Below the pieces are notes generated by a model. It searched no databases, was not told where the DNA came from, and was given only the letters and a program-made list of their open reading frames with translations. Shown one piece after another: positions 26,700-34,887 of a stretch of DNA of 44,831 nt. The DNA lies in contig NZ_LN848257.1 in assembly GCF_001499735.1 (NCBI RefSeq), positions 3,372,556 to 3,417,386 on the forward strand. The letters are read 5' to 3'. The DNA is from Thiocapsa sp. KS1. Its GTDB lineage: Bacteria > Pseudomonadota > Gammaproteobacteria > Chromatiales > Chromatiaceae. The first letter of the stretch is position 1, and each line of letters starts with the position of its first letter. Both the position numbers and the translations under genes were made by a program.

Positions 26700-27401
26700 A
26701 TGAGCCCACTCGAACCTGCGCCATTATCCGCCGAAACCCCGGACCTCGAAGGGCGGGTCATCGACTATCTCCTGAGTGATCCGACCTTCTTTGTCCGCAA
26801 CCCGAAGGTCTTGGCGGCACTGGAGATCCCGCACGACTCGGGGGCCGCGATCTCTCTGATCGAGCAGCAGGTCCGCCTCTTGCGCAAACAGCTGGAGGCC
26901 GAGCGCCACCGCCTCACGCATCTCATCTCGCGTGCCCGCGAGTACGAGGCGCTCTCCGGGCGGCTCCACCATCTCGTCCTGAAGCTCATCGCCGCGCAGG
27001 ATTCGCAGCAGATCTGTGCCCTGCTCAAGGATGCGCTCCTGACCGAATTCTCGGCCGAGGCGATGACGCTCAAGCTCTTCCAGACCGATGAGGAAAGCGG
27101 CGCCCGAGCGGATCCGCTGACGCTGGCGTTTCGCGACTTCGTCGATCGCCACCATGCCTTGTGCGGTCCGCTGAATGCCGAGAAGGCGCAGATCCTATTC
27201 GGCGAGGCCGGGGCCGAGATCCGATCGGCCGCGCTGGTGCCCGTCCACGCGGACGGGCATGCCGGGGTTCTTGCAATCGGCAGCCGCGACGGCGAGCGCT
27301 TTCGCCCGGACATGGGCACAGATCTGCTCGACCGGCTCGGGGAGATCCTCGGACAGAAGCTGCGCGTCGTGCCGCTGGGGCACTGCGACGAGACGACCTA
27401 A
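26700..27401 (+). CDS. DUF484 family protein (YigA-like)
   Basis: 233 residues. The N-terminal signature VIDYLLSDPTFFVRNPKVLAAL leads to a coiled-coil segment (about 55-85; QQVRLLRKQLEAERHRLTHLI) and a GAF-like C-terminal domain (SAALVPVHADGHAGVLAIGSRD). The dapF-DUF484-xerC order is conserved in gammaproteobacteria (dapF-yigA-xerC in E. coli). The molecular function is unknown. GGGAGG precedes the ATG by about nine bases. Confidence 0.9.
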   Translation: MSPLEPAPLSAETPDLEGRVIDYLLSDPTFFVRNPKVLAALEIPHDSGAAISLIEQQVRLLRKQLEAERHRLTHLISRAREYEALSGRLHHLVLKLIAAQDSQQICALLKDALLTEFSAEAMTLKLFQTDEESGARADPLTLAFRDFVDRHHALCGPLNAEKAQILFGEAGAEIRSAALVPVHADGHAGVLAIGSRDGERFRPDMGTDLLDRLGEILGQKLRVVPLGHCDETT

Positions 27402-27452
27402 ATCGCGTCCTCGCCGAAGCTCGGATCTGCACTCACTACTCACCACCATGAC

Positions 27453-28367
27453 ATGAGCACATCGGGCGACCTGATCGAATCCTTCCTCGGCCACCTCGCC
27501 CACGAGCGTCGGCTGTCCGAGCAGACCCTGATTGCCTACCGCCGCGACCTGGAACGTCTGCATGCCTGGCTGAGCGAGACCGAATCGCCGGCGATCGAGA
27601 CGCTCGACGAGCAGGCCGTGCGCCAGTATCTCGCTTGGCGGCACCGTCGGGGTGCCTCCGGAAAGACCCTGCAGCGCGAGCTGTCCAGCCTGCGCAGTCT
27701 CTATCGCTGGTTGCTGCGCGAGGGTCTGGCCGTGTCGAATCCGGCCGTCGGGGTTCGGGCGCCGAAGAGCCCGCGCCGGTTGCCGGCGACGCTCGATGCC
27801 GATCAACTTTGCAGCCTGTTGGATCACCCGGCCGACGACGATCTGCTGACGATCCGCGATCAGGCTATGGTCGAGCTGTTCTACTCGTCCGGCCTGCGGC
27901 TCGCCGAGCTGGTCTCGGTCAATGTCGGCGACATCGACATGGCCGAGGGCGAGCTCGGCGTCTTGGGCAAGGGAGCCAAGACCCGGCGCGTGCCCGTGGG
28001 CCTCAAGGCCCGCGAGGCGGTCCAACGCTGGATGCGGGTACGCGCCAATCTGGCCGCGGCCGGGGAGCCCGCGCTCTTCGTCAGCAGCCGCGGGACGCGG
28101 ATCAACCCGCGCACGGTCGAGGTACGCATCGCCCGATGGGCCCGCTTGCAAGGCGCGACGCGCGACCTGCATCCGCATCTGCTGCGTCACAGCTTCGCGA
28201 CCCATTTGCTGGAGTCATCGGGCGATCTGCGCGCGGTTCAGGAGCTGCTCGGCCACTCCGATATCGGCACCACCCAGATCTACACCCATCTCGACTTCCA
28301 GCATCTTGCGCAGGTCTACGACCAGGCCCACCCGCGCGCCAAAAAGAAACCCCGCAGGTCGGATTAG
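27453..28367 (+). CDS. xerC: Tyrosine recombinase XerC
   Basis: 304 residues. The SAM-like N-terminal core-binding domain (about 4-90) precedes the catalytic domain. Catalytic residues are all present: R149 (SSGLRLAEL), K173 (GKGAKTR), H242 and R245 (HPHLLRHSF), H268 (LLGHSDI) and the nucleophile Y277 (TQIYTH). With XerD it resolves chromosome dimers at dif. This is the housekeeping recombinase, not an integron integrase. Its stop codon lies inside the stem of a REP palindrome. Confidence 0.95.
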   Translation: MSTSGDLIESFLGHLAHERRLSEQTLIAYRRDLERLHAWLSETESPAIETLDEQAVRQYLAWRHRRGASGKTLQRELSSLRSLYRWLLREGLAVSNPAVGVRAPKSPRRLPATLDADQLCSLLDHPADDDLLTIRDQAMVELFYSSGLRLAELVSVNVGDIDMAEGELGVLGKGAKTRRVPVGLKAREAVQRWMRVRANLAAAGEPALFVSSRGTRINPRTVEVRIARWARLQGATRDLHPHLLRHSFATHLLESSGDLRAVQELLGHSDIGTTQIYTHLDFQHLAQVYDQAHPRAKKKPRRSD

Positions 28368-28383
28368 CGCAGCCTAATCCGAC
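28358..28383. repeat. REP palindrome GTCGGATTAG/CTAATCCGAC
   Basis: A perfect ten-base inverted repeat with loop CGCAGC overlaps the xerC stop codon. The same word family recurs inexactly at about 28411-28487 (GTCGGGTTA ... CCTAACCCGAC), making a BIME-like pair. It may protect the xerC mRNA end or slow transcription. Confidence 0.7.
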
Positions 28384-28410
28384 ATGAAATCGCGCAGCCG
28401 GCCGCAAACG

Positions 28411-28487
28411 TCGTCGGGTTACGGCCCGCGCCGGGCCACGGAGACAAGACCACGAGGCCGTGCCGCGCGGACCTAACCCGACCTACC
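28411..28487. repeat. BIME-like second repeat unit after xerC
   Basis: TCGTCGGGTTACGGCCCGCGCCGGGCC and, in inverse orientation, GGACCTAACCCGACCTA flank a GC-rich spacer. The outer words GTCGGGTTA/TAACCCGAC are complementary. It belongs with the palindrome at 28358 and fills the xerC-sulfotransferase gap. Confidence 0.5.
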
Positions 28488-28535
28488 CCGAGGCTGCCCT
28501 TTCCAGCTCTGCTTATCGACCCTTGACCCGAGACC

Positions 28536-29198
28536 ATGCTCCTTTCACCCAAACACCGCTTTCTCTTCGTCCACATCGCCAAGACCGGCGGAACCAGCGT
28601 GCGCGCCGCCTTGGAAGGGCTGCGCTGGCGCGATCCCTGGTACTGGTCCATGTTCCTGTGCAGTCGTCTGAGCCACCTCAGCGGACACCGCATCGCCACC
28701 AAGCTGCCTCGCCATGCCAAGGCGATCGCCGCGAAGGAGATGCTGCCCAAGGAGGTCTTCGACGGGCTGTTCAAGTTCGCCTTCGTGCGCAACCCCTGGG
28801 ACCTTCAGGTCAGCTCCTTCCACCACATCCGACGCGAGCGACCCCAGTACCTCGGCGGCCACACCGAGTTCGAGCCCTTCCTGCGCTGGAAGCTCGACCC
28901 AGAGCGGCCCTACCAATATCACGTCGATACCTCGATCGAGCTGCAGAGCGACTATCTGATCGACCTGCACGGGGCCGTGATCGTCGATTTCATCGGCCGT
29001 TACGAGCGTCTGCACGAGGATTTCGCGATCGCGTGCGAGCGTATCGGGATCCCCGCGCCGGCACTTCCGCATGCCCGCAAGGCCACCGATCGGAGCAAGG
29101 ACTATCGGGGGTATTACACGGATGCAACCGCCGAGCTGGTCGCGAGACATTTCGCTGCGGATGTCGAGCTGCTCGGCTATCGATTCGAGCGGGACTAG
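28536..29198 (+). CDS. Sulfotransferase family 2 protein
   Basis: 220 residues. The 5'-phosphosulfate-binding loop HIAKTGGTSVRAAL (KTGGTS at 16-21) and the 3'-phosphate-binding segment FAFVRNPWDLQVSSF (RNPWD at 85-89) are those of carbohydrate sulfotransferases that use PAPS. It would transfer sulfate to a glycan or other hydroxyl acceptor, probably for the cell surface. There is no signal peptide. It is a single-gene unit surrounded by REP elements, so the pathway cannot be told. The length is typical for bacterial members. Confidence 0.85.
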   Translation: MLLSPKHRFLFVHIAKTGGTSVRAALEGLRWRDPWYWSMFLCSRLSHLSGHRIATKLPRHAKAIAAKEMLPKEVFDGLFKFAFVRNPWDLQVSSFHHIRRERPQYLGGHTEFEPFLRWKLDPERPYQYHVDTSIELQSDYLIDLHGAVIVDFIGRYERLHEDFAIACERIGIPAPALPHARKATDRSKDYRGYYTDATAELVARHFAADVELLGYRFERD

Positions 29199-29334
29199 AC
29201 GGCGTCCGGGGGCTTATGCGCGGCCTCGGGACTGGATCGGCCTCTGAGAAATCAACGAGATCCTCGCCGACGTGGTCTAGGACGATAAGAGACGATTCAA
29301 AAACAACTCTGAAGATGCGTGAGCGTCATCCGCC

Positions 29335-29364
29335 GTAGGTTGGGCAAAGCGCAGCGTGCCCAAC
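29335..29364. repeat. REP palindrome GTTGGGC/GCCCAAC
   Basis: GTAGGTTGGGC...GCCCAAC forms a seven-base stem with loop AAAGCGCAGCGT. It is the G-version of the GTAGGTTGTGC family at 38604-38675. Confidence 0.6.
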
Positions 29365-29406
29365 GGCTCCCTGTGTTGCAGGCGCTGGCTCATTAGACAG
29401 GCCACC

Positions 29407-29473
29407 GAAACCTTCAGGAGCTCGTGACACCGTTCCGCGGTGTCACGCATGTCCCGTGGCGCTCCGCGCCACG
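29407..29473. repeat. Twin-hairpin dispersed repeat, copy A
   Basis: GTGACACCG/CGGTGTCAC (29424-29446, nine-base stem) is followed by CGTGGCGC/GCGCCACG (29455-29473, eight-base stem), with TTCAGGAGCTC in front. The whole block recurs in reverse orientation at 36387-36457 with a few changes. It lies just downstream of the DUF2189 gene (minus strand) and could end its transcript. Confidence 0.65.
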
Positions 29474-29499
29474 CGCGCTCGGCATAGGTCCGGAGTCAC

Positions 29500-30285
29500 T
29501 CAGTCTCTCGGCACCAAATCCCGATAGGCATACCAGGTCGCATGCCCCACCAAAGGAACGGCGATGAAGAGCCCGATATAGAAGGTCAGAAGTCCGATCC
29601 CGACGATCCCGACCAGCAGCGCAGCCCAAAGCAGCATGGGCAGCCAATTGAGTGCCACCGCGCGGACGCTGGTGCGCATCGCGGTGAATCCGTCGACCGG
29701 GCGGTCGATGAGCATCGGGACCGAGATGGCGCTGATACAGAAGGCGCAGATGGCGAAAAAGGCGCCGACCAGAATCACCGCGAGCATGAGCCCCATGTAC
29801 TCGCCCGAAAGGACAACGACGGGAATAAAGCGTGAGAACGGCGGAAAAGGGTCGTTGAACATCATGATGAAGAGAAACACGGATGCCAGGATCCAGAGCT
29901 GCATCGTCATCAGGAGGAACCCCATCGCGATCCCCAACTGCCCCTGATTGCGCTTGAATGCCTCCAGTGCCTGACAGTGATCCACCGGCTCCCCGCGCTC
30001 AAGATGCGCACTCATCTGATAGAGCCCGATCGCCAAGAACGGGGCCATCAGGAAGAAGCCCGCGGTCAAGAAAGGGATCAAGAAGGTCAAATGCCCGACG
30101 ACCGTCAGCCAGACGATCAGGCCGCTGAGCAGCACGATCATGGCGCCGTATCTCAGGCTGTAGACAGGTGCCGTTTTGATGTCCTGCCAGCCCTTGGCAA
30201 GCCACTGCCAGGGGTGATCCAGGGTGATCTTATTGACCCGAGGGTCCACGTGGCGCGGCTCGTCCGCGACTGCGGTGTTGTCCAT
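29500..30285 (-). CDS. DUF2189 integral membrane protein
   Basis: 261 residues with about six TM helices (for example YGAMIVLLSGLIVWLTVVG, LGIAMGFLLMTMQLWILA, ILVGAFFAICAFCISAISV, LLVGIVGIGLLTFYIGLFI). The amphipathic start WQWLAKGWQDIKTAPVYSLRYG and the central SVPMLIDRPVDGFTAMRTS are hallmarks of DUF2189, sometimes noted near cytochrome oxidase genes. Function unknown. A GGAGGA ribosome-binding site precedes the start. It is a single-gene unit. Confidence 0.85.
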   Translation of the reverse strand: MDNTAVADEPRHVDPRVNKITLDHPWQWLAKGWQDIKTAPVYSLRYGAMIVLLSGLIVWLTVVGHLTFLIPFLTAGFFLMAPFLAIGLYQMSAHLERGEPVDHCQALEAFKRNQGQLGIAMGFLLMTMQLWILASVFLFIMMFNDPFPPFSRFIPVVVLSGEYMGLMLAVILVGAFFAICAFCISAISVPMLIDRPVDGFTAMRTSVRAVALNWLPMLLWAALLVGIVGIGLLTFYIGLFIAVPLVGHATWYAYRDLVPRD

Positions 30286-30780
30286 CCTGATTCCTCCGAT
30301 ATTGTTATGGAAACCGGCGAGGGGGGCTGTCCGGATCTGCCGTATCGGCCGACCCGCGGGTCGGCAATCCTTCAGGTCCCGAGCAACACGACCCTAAGCG
30401 AAGGCTGAGTGAGGCACTAAGATTCTACAAGGTTTCCGCAAAAGGCAAGCGGGTTGAGCCTGGAGGCGGTGCGAAGGTCGACGTGCAGACACAGCCTCCT
30501 CGGGCGCATCCCGAGATGCCTCGGATGCGACGCGGTCCGAGTTGGACCGGCGATGGATTTCCAACGCATTTGCAGCAACGCGCGACGCGACTCGGAGTCC
30601 CCGGAGGATGAGCTTACGTCATGCCGGAGTCTGTTCATATGGAAAAAAATCGATGGAAGCTCAGGCCTTACCCGATGCAAACCCCGGATCCCGATGGGTG
30701 CTGCGCTGCATCAAGATGGCGCTTGGTTTAGACTCGGCCCCCATCCCAAACACGCGATTCGAATCGGAGCACCCACGCGC
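30286..30780. other. Intergenic region without a recognisable gene
   Basis: About 500 bases lie between divergent DUF2189 and MBL genes. The open frames here have no ribosome-binding sites and no protein-like composition. No palindromes as strong as elsewhere are seen. Presumably it holds both promoters. Confidence 0.4.
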
Positions 30781-31748
30781 ATGTCCACCGCACCCGCCCC
30801 TACCAACAGATCGACGCCGGTATCTATTGCCTTGAGACCGGTCTCTACCGGCACGGCCTCGCTGCCTGCTATCTGATGCGCTCTGCGGATCGGCTTGCCT
30901 TCATCGACACGGGCGCCGCCAACTCGGTTCCGGGTTTGCTCGGCGTGATCGACGACCTGGGTCTGACTCCGGAGCATGTGGACTACGTCATCCCGACCCA
31001 CGTCCACCTCGACCACGGCGGCGGAGCAGGTACCCTGATGGCCGCCTGCCCGAACGCGCGCCTGGTGATCCACCCGAAAGGCGCGACCCACATGATCGAC
31101 CCGAGCCGCCTGACCGCCGGCTCCACCGCCGTCTACGGCGAGGACGCCTTCGCACGAGACTTCGGCGCACTCACGCCGGTGCCGGAAGAGCGCATCGTCA
31201 TCGCCCAAGACGGCGACACCTTCGACCTCGCCGGCCGCACGCTGAGGTTCATCGACACGCCCGGTCACGCCAATCACCACGGCTGCATCTACGACGAGAC
31301 CAGCCGCAGCTTCTTCACCGGCGACACCTTCGGCATCTCCTACCGCGAATTCGACACCGCCGCCGGCCCCTGGCTGTTCGCCCCGACCACCCCGGTCGCC
31401 TTCGATCCCGATGCCTGGCTCGCCAGCCTCGACAAGCTCATGGCCTACGCACCACAGGCCATGTATCTCACCCACTACGGCCGAGTCCAACACCCCGCCG
31501 ATCTGGTCGACGACCTGCGCGCCAGCATCCGCGCCCTCGCCGACATCGCACTGGCCGAGGCGGACAACGTGGACGCCGACCGCGAGTCCCGCATCAAGAG
31601 CGCCGTGCGTGCCTATCTGGTCGCCGGCGCCCGCGCCCACGGTGTCGCGTTGTCGGACGACGCCATCGCCGAGCTGCTGAGCTTGGATACGGAGCTTAAT
31701 GCGCAGGGGCTGGAGGTCTGGTTGAAGCGGCGGGCGAAGAGTCGGTAG
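30781..31748 (+). pseudogene. Metallo-beta-lactamase-fold hydrolase with a 5' frameshift
   Basis: From 30876 on, a clean MBL-fold protein is encoded: FIDTGAANSVPGLL, the zinc motif THVHLDHGGGAG, then RFIDTPGHANHHG, SFFTGDTFGIS and a C-terminal LTHYGRVQ. The family's first two strands lie upstream in the same frame (YQQIDAGIYCLETGLYRHGL), but that frame has no start codon before the stop at 30729. The ATG at 30781 is one frame off. One extra C in the CCCC run at 30797-30800 would give MSTAPAPYQQIDAGIYCLE and an intact protein of about 322 residues. As given, translation could begin only at internal ATG 30876, losing those strands. It is either a real mutation or a sequencing error. Substrate unknown (glyoxalase II-like or lactonase-like). 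Confidence 0.8.
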
Positions 31749-31939
31749 ATGTGATCCACATTCGGGTAGTGTCTCCATGCCGGAGATTGTGTACGATCGT
31801 TCTACACACGATGAGACGGCGGCCGGGGTGCTCAGGCATCGGCTAGGCACAACCTGTCCCGACAGGGATAGACAGAATCTGCCTATCTCACCTGATCGAC
31901 ACTCTATCTAATTAGCTGTCATAAGCTCAAGGAAGTCCG

Positions 31940-33229
31940 GTGAGCAATCCAAAGAAAATCATCGACAATCCAACAAGTGCTGAGTTGCTAAAGCAATTTG
32001 AAGCATTTGAAAGCTTGAATGCTTTATTCAGGGCTTTTCCGTTTGCTCGACACTTATTTCCAAGCTTGGAACAAGCCTTCAACGAATTCAAGAAGATTAA
32101 GAAACAAGCAGAAATACTAAAAGCTCCTGATCGTTTCAATGAACGGTTCGCAAGCCTTGGTTGGATAGCATATGAATCTATGAGCATGGAGGTGATGCAG
32201 GAAGCAATAAGGGTATACGACACGGACGGCAAGGATGCAGCGGAGCAATTTCTCGCAGATTCATATGATGCAGATTGCCTAGAGTGGGGTATACGTTGGT
32301 TTAATGGGAACAAAGAGTTTCGTCGCCGAATGCGTCTGGCTGAACTAGCACGGGAAGACTACCTGGCGGGTCGCTATCATGCTTGCGTTCCTCTACTTCT
32401 TAGTATGCTAGATGGGCTTGTAAATGATGTTTCAAAGCATGTCGGTTTCTTTGCAGAGTCAACAGACGTAACGGCTTGGGATTGCATTGCGGCGCATGAA
32501 TCCGGACTGCAAGCCTTGTCTGCTCTTATGACGAAGGGAAGAAACAAGACAAATGAAGACCCAATCTCCATTCCCTTTAGGCATGGAATTTTACACGGAA
32601 GAGAGCTTGCTTTTGACAATAAGCTGGTGGCTGCAAAGGTCTGGGCTGCTCTATTTGCAGCTAGAGATTGGGCTGTCGCTCTAGCTAATGGTAAAAAAAT
32701 ACCTAGACCAAAAGAAGAAAAGTCGTGGCCTGGAATATTTGCTCAGCTATCCGAAAATAGGCGCCAGAAAAATCTGTTGGAGGAACGGAGGCCACGTAAT
32801 AATGAGGAAATACCATATTTGCCTCATGAAGGTGACGCAAGTCACCTACCATTAGGCACGCCGGAGCGTGCTGTGGCTGAGTTTATAGAAAACTGGATAG
32901 CAAATAGGTACGGTTTGATAGCAAAATCACTTCTATATTTCACCGATGATTCATTGGGAAAGAAATCTGGAAGAGCTAAGGAGGATTTTGGTAGGCGCGT
33001 ACCCACATCGTATAAAGTCATCTCCATCGAAGATCAGGCTGCCGCAGTGTCTCACGTTGAAGTTGAGTTAATGTTCGAAGGAGAAGGCGAACCAATTTCA
33101 AAGCAGGCTTCTGTTCGAGCAATTTACCAAGATGCTGATAACGATGCGATGGTCAGAACTGAGCCTTATGGTTCTTGGAAGATCGTACAAAACTCTTTCA
33201 CGGATATATTGTATGAAATTCGCTTATAA
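31940..33229 (+). CDS. Unknown cassette protein with HEPN-like Rx4H motif and NTF2-like C-terminus
   Basis: 429 residues, no known family that I can name. The gene is much AT-richer than its neighbours. Visible parts: a helical N-terminal region (1-130); YHACVPLLLSMLDGLVNDVS (about 146-165); FRHGILHGRELAF, where RHGILH (214-219) fits the HEPN ribonuclease Rx4H motif; a polar linker (about 250-305); and an alpha+beta C-terminal part (about 308-429; ERAVAEFIENWIANRYGLIA ... GSWKIVQNSFTDILYEI) resembling an NTF2/SnoaL-like domain. The start is GTG at 31940 after AAGGAA. The stop TAA is inside the first box of an attC-like site, as in integron cassettes. A role as a toxin or in defence is only an inference. 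Confidence 0.7.
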   Translation: MSNPKKIIDNPTSAELLKQFEAFESLNALFRAFPFARHLFPSLEQAFNEFKKIKKQAEILKAPDRFNERFASLGWIAYESMSMEVMQEAIRVYDTDGKDAAEQFLADSYDADCLEWGIRWFNGNKEFRRRMRLAELAREDYLAGRYHACVPLLLSMLDGLVNDVSKHVGFFAESTDVTAWDCIAAHESGLQALSALMTKGRNKTNEDPISIPFRHGILHGRELAFDNKLVAAKVWAALFAARDWAVALANGKKIPRPKEEKSWPGIFAQLSENRRQKNLLEERRPRNNEEIPYLPHEGDASHLPLGTPERAVAEFIENWIANRYGLIAKSLLYFTDDSLGKKSGRAKEDFGRRVPTSYKVISIEDQAAAVSHVEVELMFEGEGEPISKQASVRAIYQDADNDAMVRTEPYGSWKIVQNSFTDILYEIRL

Positions 33230-33323
33230 CAGTGGGCTATACCGGACATCCAAAAGCTACGCGGCTTTCCGCTACGCTACAAGCCGCTTCGCTTTTGGCT
33301 GCCGGTGAGTCCAGGCGTTAGAT
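33224..33323 (+). repeat. attC-like recombination site 1
   Basis: A 100-base imperfect palindrome. The left outer box TTATAAC (33224-33230) deviates from RYYYAAC at two positions. The right outer box GTTAGAT (33317-33323) fits GTTRRRY exactly. Inside, GGGCT-a-TACCGG (33234-33245) pairs with CCGGTGAGTCC (33302-33312), leaving A33239 extrahelical, the hallmark of folded attC. The central hairpin pairs CAAAAGC with GCTTTTG and GCGGCTT with AAGCCGC around a 13-base loop. The stop of the upstream gene falls in the left box. Confidence 0.72.
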
Positions 33324-33349
33324 TTCATAACTACCAAGGAGCTGTTCAA

Positions 33350-34690
33350 ATGCTCGATGCCGGAGATGTAATTGACGCCAAGTACATCATAGATGGTGTA
33401 TGCAGCAATGCTGGTGGCATGGGCACAGTTCTATTTGTCACCCCGAGGAAGAACGTTCTAAAATTCAGGGTGGTACTCAAGTACTGCAAAGATACTGCGG
33501 ATGAGCAACTGAAGCGATTTCGAAGAGAAGTCCGGCTTCTGGCCTCATTCAAGGGAAACTCTAAGGTCGTCAGGATCGTTGACCACAACCTTGACCATGA
33601 CCCACCGTATTTCGTGATGAAGTACTACGATGATGGCGACCTTCTCAAACATGCACCGACGATCACGCAGTCTCTCGAAGCGCAGGAATATGTGATTCTG
33701 CAAATGATCGACTGCATCCAAGAACTCCACTCTCGCGACGAGTTCCACCGAGACATAAAACCACAGAATTTCTTGTTGGATGGCAACCAAGTCGTAGTAT
33801 CCGACTTTGGTCTGACTACCGAGATAGGCTCGGAAACCGGATTTACAAGAAGCTCCGTTTTCTGGGGTACGCATGGCTATATCCCGCCCGAATTCTTGAC
33901 CGGCGGATTCAAGCATGCCGATGCCGCAGGCGACGTCTTCATGCTTGGAAAGACCATCTATGTGTTACTTACACAGCGTGATCCGCTATATCTGGTTGGC
34001 GATGACATTCCCGCCCCGATATTTCATATCATCGAGCGTTGTTGCAGCATCCCGAAGGCCCAGCGATATCAAAGCCTAGCTGAACTTCGTCAGTCGGTAG
34101 TTGCTGCCTTCGACGTATTGCTCGGTCGGGCTGGAGGTGTCGGCAAAGTAAAGCAACTCTTATCGGCAATAGACGACCGCCTTGAGCAAGACCACCAGTA
34201 CACCACACAAGAGGTATCGCAGTTTGTCGAGCAGCTTGCTCTTCTCGATGTGCGCGACAAAATCAAGATCTGCTTTGAAATCCCACAGAGGTTCTTTGCA
34301 GTAATCCGACAACAACCAGTGATTGCCAGCCTCCCCGGATTCCTAGCGGTCTATGACAGACTGGTGGAAAGTCAGGACTACTCTTGGAGTTACGCGGAGA
34401 CTATCGCAAAGAATATGAAAACCATTTTCTCCGGTGAAGACGTGCCCGTCCCACATAAGGCACTAGCTCTTGATCTCGCTATTCGCGCGGCCTGCTACAT
34501 GAACCGTTTCGCCGCTATGGACACATGCAGAGAAATGATCACATCTGTTGACGACGAGACCCTCGGACTGCAAGTAGCCAGCCTGGTTACGAAGCACAAC
34601 GATACCTTTGTGGGGAGCATCGAGCCAAGTGAGTGCCGTAGCGACACTATTGCAAATGCTCTGCGTGTCTCGCGCGAAAGTGAAATCTAA
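33350..34690 (+). CDS. Hanks-type Ser/Thr protein kinase with an unassigned helical C-terminal half
   Basis: 446 residues from ATG 33350, which follows AAGGAG by eight bases. A GTG at 33305 is open in frame but lies inside attC site 1. Kinase domain about 5-255: Gly loop NAGGMGTV, Lys K44 in VVLKYCK, alpha-C Glu about E60, catalytic HRDIKPQN (133-140), DFG 152-154 and activation-segment end GYIPPEF. All catalytic residues are present, so it should be active. Residues about 270-446 are helical with no family that I recognise (EVSQFVEQLALLDVRDKIKI, LALDLAIRAACYMNRF). No TM segment, so cytoplasmic. It is bounded by two attC sites, making it one gene cassette. Regulatory or antiphage signalling are both conceivable. 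Confidence 0.85.
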   Translation: MLDAGDVIDAKYIIDGVCSNAGGMGTVLFVTPRKNVLKFRVVLKYCKDTADEQLKRFRREVRLLASFKGNSKVVRIVDHNLDHDPPYFVMKYYDDGDLLKHAPTITQSLEAQEYVILQMIDCIQELHSRDEFHRDIKPQNFLLDGNQVVVSDFGLTTEIGSETGFTRSSVFWGTHGYIPPEFLTGGFKHADAAGDVFMLGKTIYVLLTQRDPLYLVGDDIPAPIFHIIERCCSIPKAQRYQSLAELRQSVVAAFDVLLGRAGGVGKVKQLLSAIDDRLEQDHQYTTQEVSQFVEQLALLDVRDKIKICFEIPQRFFAVIRQQPVIASLPGFLAVYDRLVESQDYSWSYAETIAKNMKTIFSGEDVPVPHKALALDLAIRAACYMNRFAAMDTCREMITSVDDETLGLQVASLVTKHNDTFVGSIEPSECRSDTIANALRVSRESEI

Positions 34691-34750
34691 CCCTGCGTTC
34701 GAGACGACCTGCGCGAAAAGCCGCGCAGGCGCCTCAACTCCACGTTAGGC
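34685..34750 (+). repeat. attC recombination site 2 (canonical)
   Basis: All attC elements are present. R'' is ATCTAAC (34685-34691) and R' is GTTAGGC (34744-34750), both matching consensus. L'' is GTTCGAG (34697-34703) and pairs with L' CTCAAC (34733-34738), leaving C34700 extrahelical. The spacers are five bases on both sides (CCTGC and TCCAC). The apical stem is CCTGCGCG/CGCGCAGG. The kinase stop codon TAA lies within R''. This is strong evidence for an integron-type gene cassette boundary; recombination would occur at G|TTAGGC. Confidence 0.88.
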
Positions 34751-34815
34751 TCATCCCATTACACACATCTCATGAATCATGAGTCTGTCGAGCATATCTG
34801 AGCCCCGGAATAACC

Positions 34816-34874
34816 AGGGACAGACCACTTTAAATAGTAAGAAAAACGAATGAAACAACCGTGTTCTGTCCCTG
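34816..34874. repeat. Small inverted-repeat element at the 5' end of hicA
   Basis: CAGGGACAGA (34816-34825) and TCTGTCCCTG (34865-34874) are perfect ten-base inverted repeats around an AT-rich core. The left flank AATAACCAGGGACAGACC is repeated, slightly changed, at 36030-36047. The right end stops just where the hicA coding sequence becomes recognisable, so the element seems to have replaced the hicA start. Confidence 0.6.
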
Positions 34875-34887
34875 AGATACTGTTTAT

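Noticed and set aside
27453-28367. Integron integrase for the cassette island
   Set aside because: This tyrosine recombinase has the size and dapF-DUF484 context of XerC and is about 4 kb from the first cassette; I see no IntI-specific insert.
31749-31939. attI or a left attC site before the first cassette
   Set aside because: No GTTRRRY box with a paired partner was found; ATTAGCT near 31910 mismatches the consensus.
33305-33349. GTG at 33305 as kinase start
   Set aside because: It lies within the attC stem; ATG 33350 has a well-spaced AAGGAG.
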